Assembly (NCBI RefSeq): GCF_015680705.1
Contig: NZ_JADNYP010000018.1
Location: 35,838-99,837 of the forward strand
Direction of reading: 5' to 3'
From: Pseudomonas fulva
GTDB taxonomy: Bacteria; Pseudomonadota; Gammaproteobacteria; Pseudomonadales; Pseudomonadaceae
Length of the DNA: 64,000 nucleotides
In this document: positions 61,117 through 64,000 of the stretch, in pieces
Numbering within the stretch: the stretch's first letter is position 1
How the letters are laid out: every line of letters starts with the position of its first letter
Notes under the pieces: model-generated
The model's input: the letters and a program-made list of their open reading frames with translations, nothing else
Told to the model about the DNA's origin: nothing
Database searches by the model: none
Translations under genes and position numbers: made by a program

Positions 61117-64000
61117 TCAACTTTCCTGGCTTGCCAAGCGGTCCAGCGGATCATAGTCATAGCGGGCACCGCCGCCATCGGACAGTTCCACACTCATCAG
61201 GCGCCCCAGGGCATCATAGCTCAACGTCCTGCCTTGCTCGTCCTGTACCAGATTGCCATCGCCGTCATAGAGCAGTTCGATTTTTGCCGGATAGTCAGGA
61301 TGGGTGTTCTCGATACCACTCAACTGCGCGGGATCTTCATTCTCGAACAGGTAGGTGGCCTCGTTGTCCTCCAGCTTGCCGTCAGCCCCGTCGAACGCCG
61401 TGAAGACCCAGACGATGTTATCCAACCGGTCGAAGTCGAACTGCTGTTCGCGTATGGTCTTGCCATAGGGGTCCACGGGGGCCAAGGGGCCGTCACAGGT
61501 ATAGGACACCAGGCGGCCACGCAAGTCGTAGTCATAGGTTTCATCGCGCAGGAGCTTGCCTTGCTCGGTGAGCGTCTTGCGGGTGAGCTGGTCGATGGCG
61601 TTGTACGTCTGGGCAAGTTCCTGCGTCGTGTCCGAATGGATGAAACGACGCAGTGTTTCCCGGCCCAGCTCATCGTACTCGAGTTCGGTGGTTAGCTTCT
61701 GCTCCCCGTCCTGTGTCTCGATGCGCTCGAGGCTGCCTAGGGCGTCATAGCTGAAGTCGCTTCGGGTAGACCCCAGTGTGGTGTTCTCGAGGCGGCCAGC
61801 CTGGTCATAGGTGTAGCTCTGCTCCTGCCCGAGAACGTCGACATACGACAATATCCGCCCTTGCAGGCTGTAGTCGTACTGCATGTTCCAGCTTTCTTCA
61901 CCTATTCTGCGGGTTTCCAACCTGAGCTCACCGGTACTGAAGTAGTCGCGGCTGATTTCCTGATGCTGTTCCTTGCTGGAAGTAAGCCGGGCGTTCTTGG
62001 CATCGTAGACATAGTTGGCCTGCTTGCCAGGTATCCCTCGCTGCAAAGGGGCTTCGCTCAATTGCGGCAGGTACTGGTACTCGATTTCCTGGCCGGTGGC
62101 GGTCATGACTTTCCTGGGCTGGCGCTGTCCGGGGTCGTAGAACATGACACGCTTGCGCCCACCGGTGGTGGAAGAGACCATGCGGTCGATCCCGTCGAAA
62201 GCCTGCTCTCCCAACACGATGATGTTCTGCCTCTCCTGTGTCTGGATCCTGGTCGGCAGATCTTGCGAACTGTGAACCGCATAATCGCGGTGCACGACGG
62301 TGTTGTCCGGCAGCGTCTGGTCGACGAGGCGGTCGAAGGCATCGTATGCATGGCGGGTCACCGCACGTCGCCCATCGATTTCCCTGACGGTACGTCCCAA
62401 TCCGTCGTAGAAATATTCGTGCTTGCTGACGGCTTTCTCCGCCAGGTCGAAACGCTGCATCTGGACAGGCTGTTGGAACGGGTTGATCCAGGTCACTGTC
62501 TTGCCCAGACGTTTCTTTCCATCGGCAGACTCGCTCCAGACGGTCTGAATCGGCAGATGTCCCGACTCGGCAGTGCCAATAGGGTCGTTGTGCTGGAAGT
62601 GCTTGACCAGGTCCGGGCCGGTTTCGCAGCACTGCTGTCCCCACTCATCGTACTCATACCGGGTGCGAAGGGGGATCTGCTCGTTCCCTAGCCAATCGTG
62701 CTGGACTTCCTCGATCAACTGGCCGAGCCCGTCGTACGCCGCCTGGTAGCGAAGGCGGAATTCCTCGCGCAACACACTGTTCTGTGCATCGGCATCGTGA
62801 CGCAGCTCGCTTACCGTTCGATTGAGTCCATCGACCAGCGAACGGGTAATCACACCCTTGACGTCCGTCATGCTCTGCCAGGCCTGCTGTCCCGCATCGC
62901 TCACCAAGTAGTAGGCATATTCCCGCGAAGCCCTGTAGACGTCATCGTTGGGCGCCACCGTCTCCCGGACGACCCGGCGCAACGCATCATATTCATAGGC
63001 GATCTCGACATCGTTGTCGTCACGATTGAGTAAGGGTTCGCCGATCAGGATCGAGTGCTCGAGCGTGATCTTCTTGCAGGCATGGCGCGGCAGGCCATCT
63101 TCCCCAGGACGACCATGGTCGAAACCAGTCAGTGTCTGTTCGGTGATCAACACCGGATGCCCGTCACGCACTTCCTTGCGATAAGCGTATTCGGTCGTGG
63201 TGTCTTGTCCTCCCATGCTCAAGGTCTGCGACAGGGCTCGACCATGACGCAGCACATCGCCGACATTGTCGATGGCTTGGAAGGAGGTGGCCTGCAAGGC
63301 AGGCCGCTCGACCGTGTCGATCACCTCGCACAAGGTCTGCTGGCACGGCAGCAGCCAAGTTGAAGCGGAGGTTGCGAAACCGCCCGCGCCGCCAGCGAGA
63401 GCGGCAAGCGCCTGGTAGCGGTAACTGGTGCGCAGCACAGGCGCCGGAGCATCACCACCTGGCGCAGGGTGCACCGTTTCACTCTTTAGGTTGCGCACGA
63501 ACCCCTCCGGATCGGGCGGACACCCTTGATCACCCTGGGCAGGATAGTACTCGATGACCGTGCGTACCCCGGTAGGCTGGATCTCCTCGATCAGGTTGCC
63601 ATGCAGATCATAATGGGTTTCGACCGTCTCGCTACGACGTCTGGCAGCATCCTGATCGAGCCGCCAGGTCTGGGTGCTGGTTCGTGGCAGCTGGAAATTG
63701 TTCGGCTGGTTGTCGAACGCCTCGGTGACTTTCCCGTGATAGGTCGTCTCGCTGACCTGTACATGACCGGCCTGCCGGGTGATCTCGCTCTCGAGCAGGT
63801 GGAAGCGGTTGTATCGCCGCTCGACCGTGCGCGCTTCCACTTCCTTGTCATCGACGGTCAGCCAATGATGAGCCGTGGTGCTGTACTTATAGCTTGCCTG
63901 GGCGCGATACAGGTTGTCCTGGCCATCGTCGCGCCAGGTGATACCGCTGTTGTTGCCCAGGAAGTTGTTCTGCGCCTGCTGGCCGGTGTCTGGATCGCGA
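61117..64000 (-). CDS. RHS/YD-repeat protein, C-terminal part (5' end outside window)
   Basis: At least 960 residues are visible and the frame stays open to the window edge. It is built of YD repeats: EYDEWGQQCCETG, YDGLGRTVREIDGRRAV, YDAFDRLVDQTLPDN, YTYDQAGRLENTTL, YDALGSLERIETQDG and YDYDLRGRLVSYT are examples. Such proteins form the cocoon of Tc-toxin C components and other polymorphic toxins. The stop (TGA) follows YDYDPLDRLASQES, just before the region where RHS proteins usually carry the hyperconserved core and a variable toxin tip. So it is either a truncated toxin or a two-part form whose tip is encoded elsewhere. Confidence 0.83.
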   Translation of the reverse strand, partial: RDPDTGQQAQNNFLGNNSGITWRDDGQDNLYRAQASYKYSTTAHHWLTVDDKEVEARTVERRYNRFHLLESEITRQAGHVQVSETTYHGKVTEAFDNQPNNFQLPRTSTQTWRLDQDAARRRSETVETHYDLHGNLIEEIQPTGVRTVIEYYPAQGDQGCPPDPEGFVRNLKSETVHPAPGGDAPAPVLRTSYRYQALAALAGGAGGFATSASTWLLPCQQTLCEVIDTVERPALQATSFQAIDNVGDVLRHGRALSQTLSMGGQDTTTEYAYRKEVRDGHPVLITEQTLTGFDHGRPGEDGLPRHACKKITLEHSILIGEPLLNRDDNDVEIAYEYDALRRVVRETVAPNDDVYRASREYAYYLVSDAGQQAWQSMTDVKGVITRSLVDGLNRTVSELRHDADAQNSVLREEFRLRYQAAYDGLGQLIEEVQHDWLGNEQIPLRTRYEYDEWGQQCCETGPDLVKHFQHNDPIGTAESGHLPIQTVWSESADGKKRLGKTVTWINPFQQPVQMQRFDLAEKAVSKHEYFYDGLGRTVREIDGRRAVTRHAYDAFDRLVDQTLPDNTVVHRDYAVHSSQDLPTRIQTQERQNIIVLGEQAFDGIDRMVSSTTGGRKRVMFYDPGQRQPRKVMTATGQEIEYQYLPQLSEAPLQRGIPGKQANYVYDAKNARLTSSKEQHQEISRDYFSTGELRLETRRIGEESWNMQYDYSLQGRILSYVDVLGQEQSYTYDQAGRLENTTLGSTRSDFSYDALGSLERIETQDGEQKLTTELEYDELGRETLRRFIHSDTTQELAQTYNAIDQLTRKTLTEQGKLLRDETYDYDLRGRLVSYTCDGPLAPVDPYGKTIREQQFDFDRLDNIVWVFTAFDGADGKLEDNEATYLFENEDPAQLSGIENTHPDYPAKIELLYDGDGNLVQDEQGRTLSYDALGRLMSVELSDGGGARYDYDPLDRLASQES

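Overview
The window looks like chromosomal DNA of a fluorescent Pseudomonas, most likely of the P. putida / P. entomophila lineage. Base composition is high in G+C. The gene set is typical of the genus: aot transport genes with argR, phhR-phhA-phhB, acsA, a Cpx-like system, scpAB-rluB, minCDE, ohrR, class II DAHP synthase, and DUF2790 and DUF5629 proteins. About 57 protein genes are supported. I saw no rRNA, tRNA or CRISPR array. Assignments rest on reading the translations; no database search was run.

Layout. 1-6440: end of sbcC, a secreted lactonase, a DUF5629 protein, and the arginine/ornithine uptake operon aotJ-aotQ-aotM-aotP-argR (minus strand), preceded by a good ArgR operator/promoter candidate. 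6962-18764: acetyl-CoA synthetase, then phenylalanine hydroxylation (phhR regulator, TyrR-type box, phhA, phhB), a YdiJ-type FAD/Fe-S dehydrogenase, a LysR regulator and an AroP-type permease. 19067-24427: rluB, the condensin partners scpB and scpA, a YciO protein, a PHP exonuclease, and yciB-yciI. 24479-27141: a CpxR/CpxP/CpxA-like envelope stress set. 27359-40829: a nitroreductase, TrkH potassium uptake, an AraC regulator, a phosphoesterase, three peroxide or methionine-sulfoxide enzymes, alaA, htpX, tpm, a DeaD helicase and a spermidine-synthase-like protein. 40910-51581: DAHP synthase, a TauE/SafE exporter, OhrR, a lipid A acyltransferase, minCDE with an RluA-type synthase, an M18 aminopeptidase and an MscS channel.

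51868-56486 is a five-gene operon in which an ABC importer (binding protein, two permeases, ATPase) is interleaved with an alkaline-phosphatase-superfamily enzyme. This suggests uptake of an organophosphorus compound and its cleavage inside the cell.

57002-64000 is the accessory part. Two minus-strand genes, an unrecognised 495-residue protein with two Ig-like repeats and a long RHS/YD-repeat protein that runs off the window, flank a plus-strand cassette of two paralogous pilins and one chaperone with no usher. A 141-bp MITE-like element lies inside the cassette. A related single end lies at 13095. The RHS protein stops before the usual RHS core and toxin tip.

Non-coding features worth attention are the ArgR, TyrR and CpxR type sites, a long inverted repeat ahead of a 42-codon gene at 12966, a hairpin in the deaD leader, and a recurring family of AGCTGCAAGC intergenic repeats.
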